64,000 nucleotides of DNA. Source: Bos javanicus (Eukaryota; Chordata; Mammalia; Artiodactyla; Bovidae). The stretch is taken from the NCBI RefSeq assembly GCF_032452875.1, contig NC_083869.1, forward strand, positions 81,400,501-81,464,500, in the 5' to 3' direction. Each line of letters starts with the position of its first letter. The first letter of the stretch is position 1. Positions 10,196 through 21,206 of the stretch are shown here, piece by piece. The translations under genes were made by a program, and so were the position numbers. The notes under the pieces were generated by a model, which made no database searches, was not told where the DNA came from, and saw nothing but the letters and a program-made list of their open reading frames with translations.

Positions 10196-11243
10196 AGTTA
10201 GTTTTTGTTGAAGACCGAAAATTTGAAGTGATTGTTTTGTGGAAACACAGTTATGAGTGAATGTGTTTTTTCTCTGTTTCTCTCTCAATATATATCAGAT
10301 TTTGACTTTGAACATGAATATCAAGTTCCTCAATTCAAAATTAGGCCTTCAAGTGTTGTGCTCCTAAAAATAGTGTTCTTTTGTTTTAATATGTAATCAG
10401 AAAATTTCTAGGCCTTGTAATAGATTGAGCATTGGTAGATTAGTCTCATACATACTCACGGTGGAAAAAAAATCCTTTCAAACCCACATTATACTAAATT
10501 TTACTTGTCACTTTATCTTCTTTCCTTGCACTTGAGTAAAGCCCTAATAAATGCATTTTGGAAATGGATTTCCCTCAAGAGCTATCTCACTCATTTGTCA
10601 CAGGAAAAAAAAGGGGGGGGCAGAAAATATTCAACTTAAACCTCTGCTTTATGCTGAAGATAAAATTCAATCAAATAAGTTTTGCTTATTTTTCTTTTTT
10701 ACACATTTGATAGTATTTCTTAATGCACCCCAAAGAGTGATCTAATCTGATATTTTTATTTTTATATCTCTAAACTATTGTGTGTATGTATGTGCCAGTG
10801 TGAGCGTGTGTACATAAATCTTTCACTAATGCGTTATGGGAACTTTGTATATTGCAGGTGGCCTAATTTGCTGATTGCTATGTCTTTGATTCAATTAGTA
10901 ATCATTAAAAAGCCCTCAAACCATCACAATGAAAAAATAATTTATTTCCTGACCTGCAAGTGTTCTTTTAATGCTTTCAGTCAATAGCAGCTCAAGTTTT
11001 GTTCCTATTATACTGCTCCTATTTTCAACTTGCTTTCAAAGCAGTTTGATTCATTTTCTTTTCTTCCTACATTTTTTTTAATTCTTCAAATACAGCTTTA
11101 AATGCAATCAAATAATTTTTCAAGCATCTTATAAAAGTGCTCTAGAGACAGGCAAGTTTACCAGGTTTCATAAACTTTATTCAATGAAGTATCTAGAGCA
11201 ATAATTCTTTGGGGGTCCCAGATGGTTTATGAACCATTGTGAA
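10196..11243. other. Unassigned intergenic DNA
   Basis: No recognisable gene or repeat. An A8G8 homopolymer junction lies at about 10605-10620. Short plus-strand ORFs at 10551 and 10778 have no family features. Confidence 0.5.
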
Positions 11244-11353
11244 GCCTGCTGCTGCTGCTGCTAAGTTGCGTCAGTTGTGTCCGACTCTGTTCGACCCCAT
11301 AGACGGCAGCCTTCCAGGCTCCGCTGTCCCTGGGATTCTCCAGGCATTACCGC
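11244..11353 (-). mobile_element. Bov-A2 SINE fragment
   Basis: A (CTG)n run, then antisense Bov-A2 text: 'gttgtgtccgactctg', 'cgaccccatagacggc', 'gggattctccaggca'. The second monomer and most of the 5' half are missing. Confidence 0.88.
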
Positions 11354-11584
11354 CTATTTCACACTTTACATAAAGTTTCCGTGCATTTGTGCTGCATTGC
11401 CAAAAGCAAGAACGGTTACATGCTCCAGCAAGAAAAATATCCTTAGGAATAGCATCAAAAATGAGTTCAGCACTAAGTCATAGTTTGGTTTTCTATTGAA
11501 GAAAACAACCTATGGATATGTTATAACAGAATGTCATTTAAGATATTTTTTTAACATATAGAAAACATAGCTTTCAACACAGAG
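11354..11584. other. Unassigned spacer
   Basis: Unique AT-rich DNA between a SINE and the CpG-rich patch. Confidence 0.45.
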
Positions 11585-11739
11585 CTTTATTAGCCCAGGA
11601 CAAAATACTTTTCCCAGGACGTATAAAGATTGTGAGTCAGATCCCATACGGCCTCCCTGTTGTAAGGAACTTGGGGAGACTCTTCGACAATCAAGGTTCC
11701 CAGGATTCTCTCTTCTGACCAGGCCATGTGCCAGGGCTG

Positions 11740-12240
11740 GTAAGTTATGAGATCTCGCGAGATCTGGCTTCAGTAGATGCTGTTCCTTTGTGCGGGAATT
11801 TGACCGAGGCGCTGAAATTCCCGCGACCCCAGGTAGTGAACTGGTAGGTATCTACACAGCCCAGACACCAGGACCGGTTAAAGCACCCTGGAACGTGCGA
11901 ATGGCGTGGCGCCTGTGGCTCACCTGCGTCAAACTGGTCCCCTACCAGTCCGTGCCTTTTAGGCTTGGCCTTCTCTTGGGGCTAGTGGGACCCAGCACTG
12001 CTCCTCTGAGGACACGAGGCTATGGGAAAACTCCGAAGAGCCATATCCATGTGGCCCTGGTGCCGTGGACCTGTGGCCTGTCGTCTGAGGAGGAGCCCCG
12101 GCTTTCGGGATCCCACAAGGTGGGGTTTTGTCTGGTAAGAAGGGTCAGCTGAGACGGGGTCCTGTTTCTTCTTTTCTCTGTGGTCCATACATAGCTCATA
12201 CAGACCTGTCCTCTTGCTACCCTTGCAGCGGTTCCTCTAA
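11740..12240 (+). promoter_or_regulatory. CpG-rich, promoter-like patch
   Basis: In a window that is otherwise AT-rich and CpG-poor outside young L1 and LTR sequence, this ~500 bp holds about two dozen CpG dinucleotides and is visibly GC-rich. It contains the palindrome AGATCTCGCGAGATCT (11750-11765), whose TCTCGCGAGA core is an established strong element of bidirectional mammalian housekeeping promoters. It also holds an inverted pair of E2F-like sites, GCGGGAATT (11792-11800) and AATTCCCGC (11816-11824). No TATA box is evident. It does not resemble BovB, L1 or the LTR. I infer a host promoter or a decaying former CpG island. Confidence 0.6.
11790..12134 (+). CDS. Candidate first coding exon, gene unidentified
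   Basis: An open frame runs through the CpG-rich patch to a good donor at 12134/12135 (CTG|GTAAGA); an alternative donor is AAG|GTGGGG at 12119/12120. Two Met codons are possible. The second, at 11901 (G at +4), begins MAWRLWLTCVKLVPYQSVPF and then a Leu-rich stretch and RTRGYGK. This is basic, Arg-containing and low in acidic residues, so it resembles a mitochondrial targeting presequence followed by a short mature start (HIHVALVPWTCGLSSEEEP). The frame stops at 12152, just past the donor. I do not recognise the protein. No downstream exon could be identified in the window. It could equally be a noncoding first exon, an untranslated leader or a chance frame in a CpG island. Confidence 0.35.
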
Positions 12241-13196
12241 TACTTCTCACTCAACACTTGAGGCAGGCAGTGGAATTAACTAGGAGGGCTCCAGCTGTCG
12301 TCTTTCCTCAGTAGGCCCACTATCAACTCAGCCAGCCCAAAGCTGAGCCCATGGGTTACCCTCATGGTGTTCAACACTGGAAAAGAAACACGATGAATCT
12401 TAGAGTAATAACACAGCTGGAACAGTAGTGGGAAAATAAACCCCAACAAACCAAAAGAAGTCCAAAGGTATAGGCATATCATATTCAAATTGCAAAACCA
12501 AAGAAAAAGAGACATTGAGTGGAGTCTATAAAACTAAAAGCATAACAACACCTGCACATAAGCTGTGTACTTAAATTGACAAAGTTGTTTTCCATGGGGT
12601 ACTGGTTATTTCTGATACTGCTATCTATATATACTGGAACTGAACAATTAACTGCATAGATGACAGGTGCTGTGGAGCCATGTTTCTCATTGTTGAAGTG
12701 GGGATTTACAGAGAAGCATGAGAGGGAAGTTAGAATTATCTATGTGGTAATGGATTTGAATTAGAGATATCATTATGAACTCATGTTTAAAGTAAAATAA
12801 ATACAGGTAATACCATAAAGAAATGATTCTAGATGTGTTTATATTGCATGGGTTACTGTTTGCACATATATTTACTTGTTCTTTTCACAAAGGATCCAGA
12901 AGCAACAAAACTTTAGTGGTAAATATGCCAACTCTCAGATTTTGGTTTCTTTTGCTATTCTCCAGTAAAAGAAACCAGGCTGTTAGAGAAATGACAGATT
13001 CTAGGAAAGGGATAGGAAATATATACAATGAGGCCAGAGCACCTTAGTGAAAACATGTGAGGAAGTGTTCAGAAAACAAAAATACAGTGATTGAAGTATG
13101 TAAGTGGGACACTGGAGCTGACTGAAATGGCCAAAAATGGACACATTTTAACAACAAAATAGATAAAACAGTATTAGATTATAAATTGGAGTCTAA
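12241..13196. other. Unassigned DNA downstream of the CpG patch
   Basis: If 11.8-12.1 kb is a first exon, this would be intron. No exon, RNA gene or repeat was identified. Confidence 0.45.
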
Positions 13197-13227
13197 TATA
13201 TATATATATTTATATATATATATATAG
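13197..13227. repeat. (TA)n microsatellite
   Basis: TA dinucleotide run interrupted by TTT, immediately upstream of a BovB insertion. Confidence 0.9.
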
Positions 13228-13242
13228 TCTAAAATACATTTC

Positions 13243-14752
13243 CAGACATTCTGGAATGGAAAGTCAAGAGGGCTTTAGGAAGCGTCACTATGAACAAAGC
13301 GAGTGGAGGTGATGGAATTCCAGTTGAGCTATTTCAAATCCTAAAAGATGATGCTGGGAAAGTGCTGGCCTCAATATGCTACCAAATCTAGAAAACTCAG
13401 CAGTGGCCACAGGACTGGAAAAGGTCAGTTTGCATTCCAATCCCAAAGAACGTCAATGCCAAAGAATGTTCAAACTACCACACAATTGCACTCATCTCAC
13501 ACACTAGTAAAGTAATGCTCAAAATTCTCCAAGCCAGGCTTCAGTAATATGTGAACCATGAATTCCAGATGTTCAAGCTGGTTTTAGAAAAGGCAGAGGA
13601 TCCAGAGATCAAATTGTCAACATCCGCTGGATCATGGAAAAAGCAAGAGAGTTCCAGAAAAACATCTATCTCTGCTTTATTGACTATGCCAAACCCTTTG
13701 ACTGTGTGGATCACAAAAAATCATGGAAAATTCTGAAAGAGATGGGAATACAGGACCACCTGACTGGCCTCTTGAGAAACCTATATTCAGGTCAGGAAGC
13801 AACAGATAGAACTGGACATGGAACAACAGACTGGTTCCAAATAGAAAAAGGAGTACATCAAGGCTGTATATTGTCACCCTGCTTATTTAACTTATATGCA
13901 GAGTACATCATGAGAAAAGCTGGGCTGGAAGAAGCACAAGCTGGAATCCAGATTGCTGGGAGAAATATCAATAACCTCATATATGCAGATAACACCACCC
14001 TTATGGCAGAAAGTGAAGAGGAACTCAAAAGCCTCTTGATGAAAGTGAAAGTGGAGAGTGAAAAAGTTGGCTTAAAGCTCAACATTCAACAAACCAAGAT
14101 CATGGCATCTGGTCCCATCACTTCGTGGGAAATAGATGGTGAAACAGTGGAAATAGTGTCAGACTATTTTTTTAGGCTCCAAAATCACTGCAGATGGTGA
14201 TGCAGCCATGAAATTAAAAGACGCTTACTCCTGGAAGGAAAGTTATGACGAACCTATGTGAATTAGGTGTGACCTATAGCATATTCAAAGGCAGAGACAT
14301 TACTTTGCCAACAAAGGTTCATCTAGTCAAGGCTATGGTTTTTCCAGTAGTCATGTATGGATGTGAGAGTTGGACTGTGAAGAAAGCTGAGCACCGAAGA
14401 ACTGATGTTTTGAACTGTGGTGTTGGAGAAGACTCTTGAGAGTCCCTTGGACGGCAAGGAGATCCAACCAGTCCATTCTGAAGGAGATCAGCCCTGGGAT
14501 TTCTTTGGAAGGAATGATGCTAAAGCTGAAACTCCAGTCCTTTGGCCACCTCATGCGAAGAGTTGACTCATTGGAAAAGACTCTGATGCTGGGAGGAATT
14601 GGGGGCAGGAGGAGAAGGGGATGACAAAGGATGAGATGGCTGGATGGATCACCGACACTATGGACGGGAGTTGGTGATGGACAGGGAGGCCTGGCAATCT
14701 GCGATTCATAGGTTCGCAAAGAGTCGGACACAACTGAGCGACTGAACTTAAC
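13243..14752 (+). mobile_element. BovB LINE, 5'-truncated, ~1.5 kb
   Basis: Sense BovB from just upstream of the RT domain ('gacattctggaatgg') to the 3' end ('gagcgactgaactt'). RT motifs are readable on the plus strand in the 13634-14200 frame: FIDYAKPFDCVDH (motif A), QGCILSPCLFNLYAEY (motif B) and LIYADNTTLMAE, where the catalytic YADD box has become YADN. Frameshifts near 14165 and 14410 break the C-terminal part. The tail is short. Confidence 0.93.
13634..14200 (+). pseudogene. BovB RT-domain frame with mutated catalytic box
   Basis: A 188-residue frame covering the RT palm. Motif A (FIDYAKPFDCVD) and motif B (GVHQGCILSPCLFNLYAEY) are intact, but motif C reads YADN instead of YADD. Loss of the second catalytic Asp would inactivate the polymerase. 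The frame ends at a frameshift before the thumb. The endonuclease domain is absent because of 5' truncation. Confidence 0.85.
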
Positions 14753-15381
14753 TGTAAAGCTTTTTGACATCCATACCAAAGAATATTGGAAAATATGGAT
14801 AATTTGGTTGTTTTACTAATATTCTTTGTTGGTTCATGATAGAAAGTTTTAAGTGGGAGGAAGAAATCATATTTGCTGCACATCTTAGAATCAGAGCATC
14901 AGAAAAAAAAAAAAAAAAAAACAACACACAAAGTAAAAGTTTAAATTGCAACAATATTCTAGACATACATGTGTAGAATAGTTTTGGAATTCCCCTGGGC
15001 AATGCCAAAATTCTCCCAAAACAAAAGGGAATTTACCAAGAGTTGGGATACTATGAATTTTCTGGAACAATGATGCCTAGTGAGGCAAAGTGAGGCTGTG
15101 TCAAGTTAATGTTTTTAGACCTAGTCCCTCGGCAACTTACACTAATTGGTTGTATAGCAACTGCATAAAGGGAGATTATTTCTTTTTTATCTTGGTCTGC
15201 AGTAGTAAAGTAGCAATGACTCATTGGCTCTTAGAGCTGAATGAAGGAAGTCTGACCAGAAATATTGAAGGCACTACTGAGTGAAAGCAGACAGACTGGA
15301 GTTTCACACACAGGTTACTAACTAACTGCTGCTTAAACAGCCTTATCCAACGAGAACTCACACAGCTAGTGTTCTGTAACT
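14753..15381. other. Unassigned spacer with poly(A) run
   Basis: A 19-base A run at 14903-14921 is the only notable feature. No gene or repeat family was recognised. Confidence 0.5.
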
Positions 15382-15391
15382 TGGATTTTCA

Positions 15392-16169
15392 TAACCTCAG
15401 ATATGCAGATGACACCACCCTTATGGCAGAAAGTGAAGAACTACAGAGCTTCATGATGAAAGTGAAAGCAGAGAGTGAAATAGTTGGCTTAAAGCTCAAC
15501 ATTCAGAAAACTAAGATCACAGCATCTGGTCCCATCACTTCATGGCAAATAGATGCAGAAACAGTGACAGACTTTATTTTGGGGGACTCCAAAATCACTG
15601 CAGATGATGACTGCAGCCGTGAAATTAAAAGATGCTCACTCCTTGGAAGAAAAGTTATGACCAACCAACACAGCCTATCAAAAAGCAGAGACATTACTTT
15701 GCCAACAAAGGTCTGTGTAGTCAAAGCTATGGTTTTTCCAGTAGTCATGTATGAATGTGAGAGTTGCACTATAAAGAAAACTGAGCACTGAAGAATTTAT
15801 GCTTTTGAACTATGGTGTTCATGAAGACTCTTGAGAGTCCCTTGGACTTCAAGGAGATCCAACCAGTCCATCCTAAAGGAAATCAGTCCTGAATATTCAT
15901 TGGAAGGACTGATGCTGAAGCTGAAACTCCAATACTTTGGCCAACTGATGTGAAGAACTGACTCACTGGAAAAAACCCTGATGCTTGGAAAGATTGAAGG
16001 CAGGAGGACAAGGGGACAACAGACGATGAGATGGTTGGATGGCATCACCAACTCAATGGACATGAGTTTTGTGAACTCCGGGAGTTGGTGATGGACCAGC
16101 AGGCCTGTTATGCTGCAGTCCATGGGGTCGCAAAGAGTTGGACAGAACTGAGCGACTGAAATGACTGAC
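15392..16169 (+). mobile_element. BovB LINE 3' end with 10-bp TSD
   Basis: A 5'-truncated copy starting at the RT YADD box (LRYADDTTLMAESEE) and ending 'gagcgactgaaatgactgac'. It is flanked by a perfect target duplication TGGATTTTCA (15382-15391 and 16170-16179), which fixes its ends and shows it is a normal target-primed insertion. Stop codons and small deletions interrupt the RT thumb frame after about residue 140. Confidence 0.95.
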
Positions 16170-16302
16170 TGGATTTTCAGTGCCATCATGAGTCTAGGAT
16201 CTGGAGTAAAAGTACTTCAAATTGTTTCTCAGACTTAATTACCTCACAGATCTATCTCACAAGGATATAATCATATCCACTTAATTAAGCAAGATGAGTA
16301 GG

Positions 16303-16820
16303 GTTCAGTTCAGTTCAGTTCAGTCGCTCTTTGTGACTCTTTGCGAACCCATGAATCGCAGATTGCCAGGCCTCCCTGTCCATCACCAACTCCCAGACTC
16401 CACCCAAACCCATGAGCATCGAGTCAGTGATGCCATCCGGCCGTCTCATCCTGTCGTCCCCTTCTCTTCCTGCCCCCAATCCCTCCCAGCATCAGGGTCG
16501 TTTCCAATGAGTCAACTCTTTGCATGAGGTGGTTAAAGTATTGGAGTTTCAGCCTCAGCATCAGTCCTTCCAATGAACACCCAGGACTGGTCTCCTTTAG
16601 GATGAACTGATTGAATCTCCTTGCAGTCCAAGGGACTCTCAAGAGTCTTCTCCAGCACCACAGTTCACATGCATCAATTCTTCGGCGCTTAGCTTTCTTC
16701 ACAGTCCAACTCTCACATCCATACATGACCACTGGAAAAACCATAGCCTTAACTAGATGGACCTTTGTTGGCAAAGTAATATCTCTGCTTTTTAATATGC
16801 TGTCTAGGTTGGTCATAAAT
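16303..16820 (-). mobile_element. BovB LINE 3' end
   Basis: Antisense copy beginning with four TTCAG tail units and ending inside the RT thumb region ('ctaggttggtcata'). The minus-strand frame at 16424-16816 keeps SWTVKKAKRRRIDACELWCW. No convincing TSD was found. Confidence 0.92.
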
Positions 16821-17489
16821 CTACTTTATTTGTAAGTGCTTAAATTGCTGATATATGCCAGCCTATACAAATAGTTATAAATGAGTTTTCAAATAGTTTT
16901 GTTTATAAGAAGTTGTCAAAAAAACACAAAAACAAGAAGACAAAAAGAATATCCTTAACCCTATCAGCCTCAGTCCATAAGCCAAGTTAACATCCTGTAA
17001 CCTTTTTCTCACCTCTTCTTACACAAAAATGTCACAGCAGTAAAACAGATGTCAATAGGATTAATGCTATATGACATTCAGATATATAAAAATAGACAGT
17101 TAAAACCAACTCTCTTTCCTTTATCATTACTATTTATTTGTTTGGTATTCTAACCACTTCAAAATAATATTAAGAAGATTTTTTAAACTGTCCATTAGAT
17201 AAAACTGAATATCAAAAATAAATTAGGAATATCAATATGAAGGCAAAGGAGAGTATTTATGTGGTATGTTACTTGAGATGAATTAACAACTTTAATATAG
17301 CACCAATTTTAAGATTTCTCAAAACTGAAGTACATATAAAATATGGAGAATATTCAATACACACTAAAATATATAGAATATAGAAAAATATATATTCTAT
17401 ATATACCCTAATTTTTTAAAATGCCAACTCCTCAATTTTAAGAATGTTACAACCACTCATTTATACAGGTTCAAAATCTGACATCAACT
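16821..17489. other. Unassigned intergenic DNA
   Basis: AT-rich DNA with nothing recognised. Confidence 0.5.
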
Positions 17490-17596
17490 CTTTTTAAAAA
17501 ACATTTTTATTTTAGAACAGTTTTAGATTTACAGAAAATATTGCAAAGACAGTATGGACATTATCTCCTTATACACCTGGCTGTACACTTAATATA
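17490..17596 (-). repeat. Ancient L1M 3' UTR, left part
   Basis: Antisense old L1 3' end ('ttttagatttacagaaaa', 'ttgcaaagacagtatgg'). The same element appears to continue at 18085 after an intervening LTR. Confidence 0.6.
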
Positions 17597-18084
17597 TTAG
17601 GGTTCTCTAGAAAAAAATATAAAGAGATTTATTAGAAGAAATCAACTCACGCAATTATGGACCCTGAGAAGTCCAAGATCTATAGTAGGAAAGCTGAAGA
17701 CTCAGGAAAGCAAATGTGTATTTCTGGTCCAAGTCTGAAGACCTAAAAACAGAGGAGACAATGGTATAATTTCAAGTCTCAAAGCCAGCAGTCCCTAGAA
17801 TGAAGACAAATAGAAGTTTCAGTCTGAGTCTAAAAGCTGGCAAAAGACCTAGATCTCAGATCAATCAGTCAGGAGAAGTTCCCTCTTAATCACTGAGTTT
17901 CTCTGTTCTATTCAGGTTTCAACTGGTTGAGAACCATCCACTTGAGGGAAGACAATCTGTTTTACTCAGTCTACAGATGCAAATGTTAACTTCATTCAGA
18001 AACAACTTCATAGACAATCAGAATAATGTTTGACCAAATGGGCACCCTGTGGCCTAGTCAAATAAACATACAAAATCAACCATT
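17597..18084 (-). mobile_element. ERVL-type solo LTR (MLT2-like)
   Basis: Antisense text matches the ancient MLT2 LTR pattern: 'ttagggttctctagaaa' at one end, 'aatgtttgaccaaatggg' and 'aatcaaccatta' at the other, with 'ttctattcaggttt' between. Read on the minus strand it would start TAATGGTTGATTTTG and end TTCTAGAGAACCCTAA-like. No internal retroviral genes are present. It sits inside the older L1M 3' UTR. Confidence 0.65.
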
Positions 18085-18628
18085 ATATTTATTAAACAAA
18101 GTCCATAGGTTATTCAGATTTCCTTAGTTTTCACCTAATGTTCTATGATCCAGGATCCCACTCTGGGTGCCACATTTAGTTTTCATATCTCCTCTTGGCT
18201 TTTCGAGTTTCATACACTTTCTATATTCAGATGATAATTTTGAGTAAATCTGGTCAGGTATTTTTCTGTCTATCCCTTAATTGGAATTTGATGTTTTTCA
18301 TATGATTTTATACTGTAGTTACAGATTTGGAGAAGAAAAACCACAGAGCCTTATTGTATCATATCAAGTACATATTTTCAACATGACGTATAAAGGTTGA
18401 TGACCTTAATCACCTGGCTAAGGTAGCCTTTGTCAAATTTCTTCACTGTGATGTTACAACTACCTTCTTTTTAAAATTATTTGGAAAGAAGTCTAGGAAT
18501 TGCTTAGACTTAAAGGGCATCTACAAAAATTATTTGGAACTCTTCCACAAGGAAGATTTTTCTGTCCTTCTTTCCTTCTCATTTATTTATTTAATCATTT
18601 ATTTGAATATGGACCTATACATATTTTT
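18085..18628 (-). repeat. Ancient L1M 3' UTR, right part
   Basis: Continues the L1M 3' UTR interrupted by the LTR: 'cagatttccttagttttcac', 'gatcaggatccc'-like text, 'tgatgaccttaatcacctgg', and 'ttatttggaactcttcc'. A BovB insertion truncates it at about 18630. Confidence 0.65.
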
Positions 18629-18630
18629 AG

Positions 18631-19388
18631 TTCAGTCGCTGAGTCCTGTCCAACTCTTTGCGACCCCATGGACTACATAACAGTCCTGAGACTCTGAGAT
18701 ACTAACAGTCCTGAGTCCCTCTCTTTGCGACACCATGGACAGCATAACAGGCGTCCCTGTCCATCACCAACTCTTGGAGCTTACTCAAACTCATGTCCAT
18801 CGAGGCGGTGATGCCATCCAATCATCTCATCCTCTGTCTTCCCCTTCTCCTCCCGCCTTCAATCTTTCCAAGTATCAGGGTCTTTTCAAATGAGCCAGCT
18901 CTTCACATCAGGTGGCCAAAGTACTGGAGTTTCAGCTTCAGCATCACTCCTTCAAGTAAATATTCAGGACTGATCTCCTTTAGAATGGACTGGTTGGATC
19001 TCCTTGCAGTCCAAGGGACTCTCAAGAGTCTTCTCCAACACCACAGTTCAAAAGTATCAATTCTTCAGCACTCAAGTTTTCTTTATAGTCCAACTCTCAC
19101 ATCCATACATGACTACTGGAAAAACCATGGCTTTGACTAGACAGACCTTTGTTGGCAAAGTAATGTCTCTGCTTTTTAATAGGCTGTGTAGGTTGGTCAA
19201 AACTTTTCTTCCAGGGAGCAAGTATCTTTTAAGTTCATGGCTACAGTCACAATCTGCAGTGATTTTGAAGCCCCCCCCCCCCACCAAAATAAAATCTGTC
19301 ACTCTTTCCGTTATTTCCCCATCTATTTGCCATGAAGTGATGGGACCAGATGCCATGATCTTAGTTTTCTGAATGTTGAGTTTTAAGC
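18631..19388 (-). mobile_element. BovB 3' segment of a complex rearranged copy
   Basis: Antisense BovB from its 3' end to the RT thumb ('tgaatgttgagttttaagc'). Near its 3' end an internal partial duplication of about 70 bp repeats 'tttgcgac(c/a)ccatgga' (18658 and 18726). A C10 run at 19276-19285 replaces normal sequence. It abuts sense-oriented 5' BovB at 19389, which is the topology of a minus-strand insertion with its 5' part inverted. Confidence 0.9.
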
Positions 19389-20443
19389 AATCTAATCACA
19401 CTAGGACCATAGCCTTGTCTAAGTCAATGAAACTAAGCCATGTCCATGGGGCAACCCAAGATGGGCGGGTCATGGTGGAGAGAACTGACAGAATGTGGTC
19501 CACTGGAGAAGGGAATGGCAAACCACTTCAGTATTCTTGCCTTGAGAACCCCATGAACAGTATGAAAAGGCAAAATGATAGAATACTGAAAGAGAAACTC
19601 CCCAGGTCAGTAGGAGCCCAATATGCTACTGGAGATCAGTGGAGAAATAACTCCAGAAAGAATGAAGGGATGGAGCCAAAGCAAAAAGAATACCCAGCTG
19701 TGGATGTGACCTGTGATAGAAGCAAGGTCCGATGCTGTAAAGAGCAATATTGCATAGGAACCTGGAATGTCAGGTCCATGAATCAAGGCAAATTGGAAGT
19801 GGTCAAGCAAGAAATGGCAAGAGTGAATGTCAACATTCTAGGAATCAGCGAACTAAAATGGGCTGGAATAGGTGAATTTAACTCAAATGACCATTATATC
19901 TACTACTGCAGGCAGGAATCCCTCAGAAGAAATGGAGTAGCCATCATGGTCAACAAAAGAGTCCAAAATGCAGTACTTGGATGCAATCTCAAAAATGACA
20001 GAATGATCTCTGTTTGTTTCCAAGGAAAACCATTCAATATCACAGTAATCCAAGTCTATGCCCCAACCAGTAATGCTGAAGAAGCTGAAGTTGAATGGTT
20101 CTATGAAGACTTACAAGACCTTTAGATCTAACACCCCAAAAAGATGTCCTTTTCATTATAGGGGACTGGAATGCAAAAGTAGGAAGTCAAGAAACACCTG
20201 GATTAACAGGCAAATTTGGCCTTGGAATACGGAATGTAGAAGGGCAAAGGCTAATAGAGTTTTGCCAAGAGAATGCACTGGTCATAGCAAACACCCTCTT
20301 CCAACAACACAAGAGAAGACTCTATACATGGACATCACCAGATGGTCACACCAAAATCAGATTGATTATATTCTTTGCAGCCAAAGATGGACTAGCTCTA
20401 TGCAGTCAGCAAAAACAAGACCAGGAGCTGACTGTGGCTCAAT
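19389..20443 (+). mobile_element. BovB 5' UTR/endonuclease segment, inverted
   Basis: Sense BovB from the end of the 5' UTR ('aatctaatcacactagg') through the APE-type endonuclease. The 250-codon frame at 19373-20125 reads CIGTWNVRSMNQGKLEVVKQEMARVNVNILGISELKWAG. It keeps the catalytic Glu of the GISEL motif and the downstream YIYYCRQESLRRNGVAIMVNKRVQNAVLGC core. The frame is cut by TAG at 20123-20125. The segment stops at 'gtggctca', just before the SDH motif. Confidence 0.92.
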
Positions 20444-21206
20444 CTAGTGGTTTTCCCTACTTTCTTCCATTTAAGTCTGAATTTGGCAGTAAGGAATTCA
20501 TGATCTGTGCCACAGTCAGCTCCCATTCCAGTTTTTTGCTGACTCCATAGAGCTAGTCCATCTTTGGCTGCAAAGAATATAATCAATCTGATTTCACTGT
20601 TGACCATCTGGTGATGTCCATATGTAGAGTCTTCTCTTGTGCTGTTGGAAGAGGGTGTTTGCTATGACCAGTGCATTCTCTTGGCAAAACTCTATTAGCC
20701 TTTGCCCTTCTTCATTCCGTATTCCAAGGCCAAATTTGCCTGTTAATCCAGGTGTTTCTTGACTTCCTACTTTTGCATTCCAGTCCCCTATAATGAAAAG
20801 GACATCTTTTTGGGGTGTTAGATCTAAAGGTCTTGTAAGTCTTCATAGAACCATTCAACTTCAGCTTCTTCAGCATTACTGGTTGGGGCATAGACTTGGA
20901 TTACTGTGATATTGAATGGTTTTCCTTGGAAACAAACAGAGATCATTCTGTCATTTTTGAGATTGCATCCAAGTACTGCATTTCAGATTCTTTTGTTGAC
21001 CATGATGGCTACTCCGTTTCTTCTAAGGGATTCCTGCCTGCAGTAGTAGATATAATGGTCATTTGAGTTAAATTCACCCATTCCAGTCTGTTTTAGTTCG
21101 CTGATTCCTAGAATGTTGACATTCACTCTTGCCATCTCCTGTTTGACCACTTCCAATTTGCCTTGATTCATGGACCCAACATTCCAGGTTCCTATGCAAT
21201 ATTGCT
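20444..21206 (-). mobile_element. BovB endonuclease segment, antisense arm of an inverted repeat
   Basis: Antisense copy of essentially the same endonuclease region as 19741-20443, from slightly beyond its end ('ctagtggttttccctac') back to 'caatattgctcc'. Together they form a ~0.7 kb inverted repeat with a ~65 bp asymmetric loop. The central ~340 bp of the arms is almost identical while the outer parts differ more. Its right end coincides with the left limit of the inverted 5' UTR piece at 21207. Confidence 0.92.

Noticed and set aside
11982..12250. Minus-strand ORFs under the CpG-rich patch
   Set aside because: They overlap the plus-strand candidate exon, lack family features and probably arise from GC content; a bidirectional promoter is possible but unsupported.
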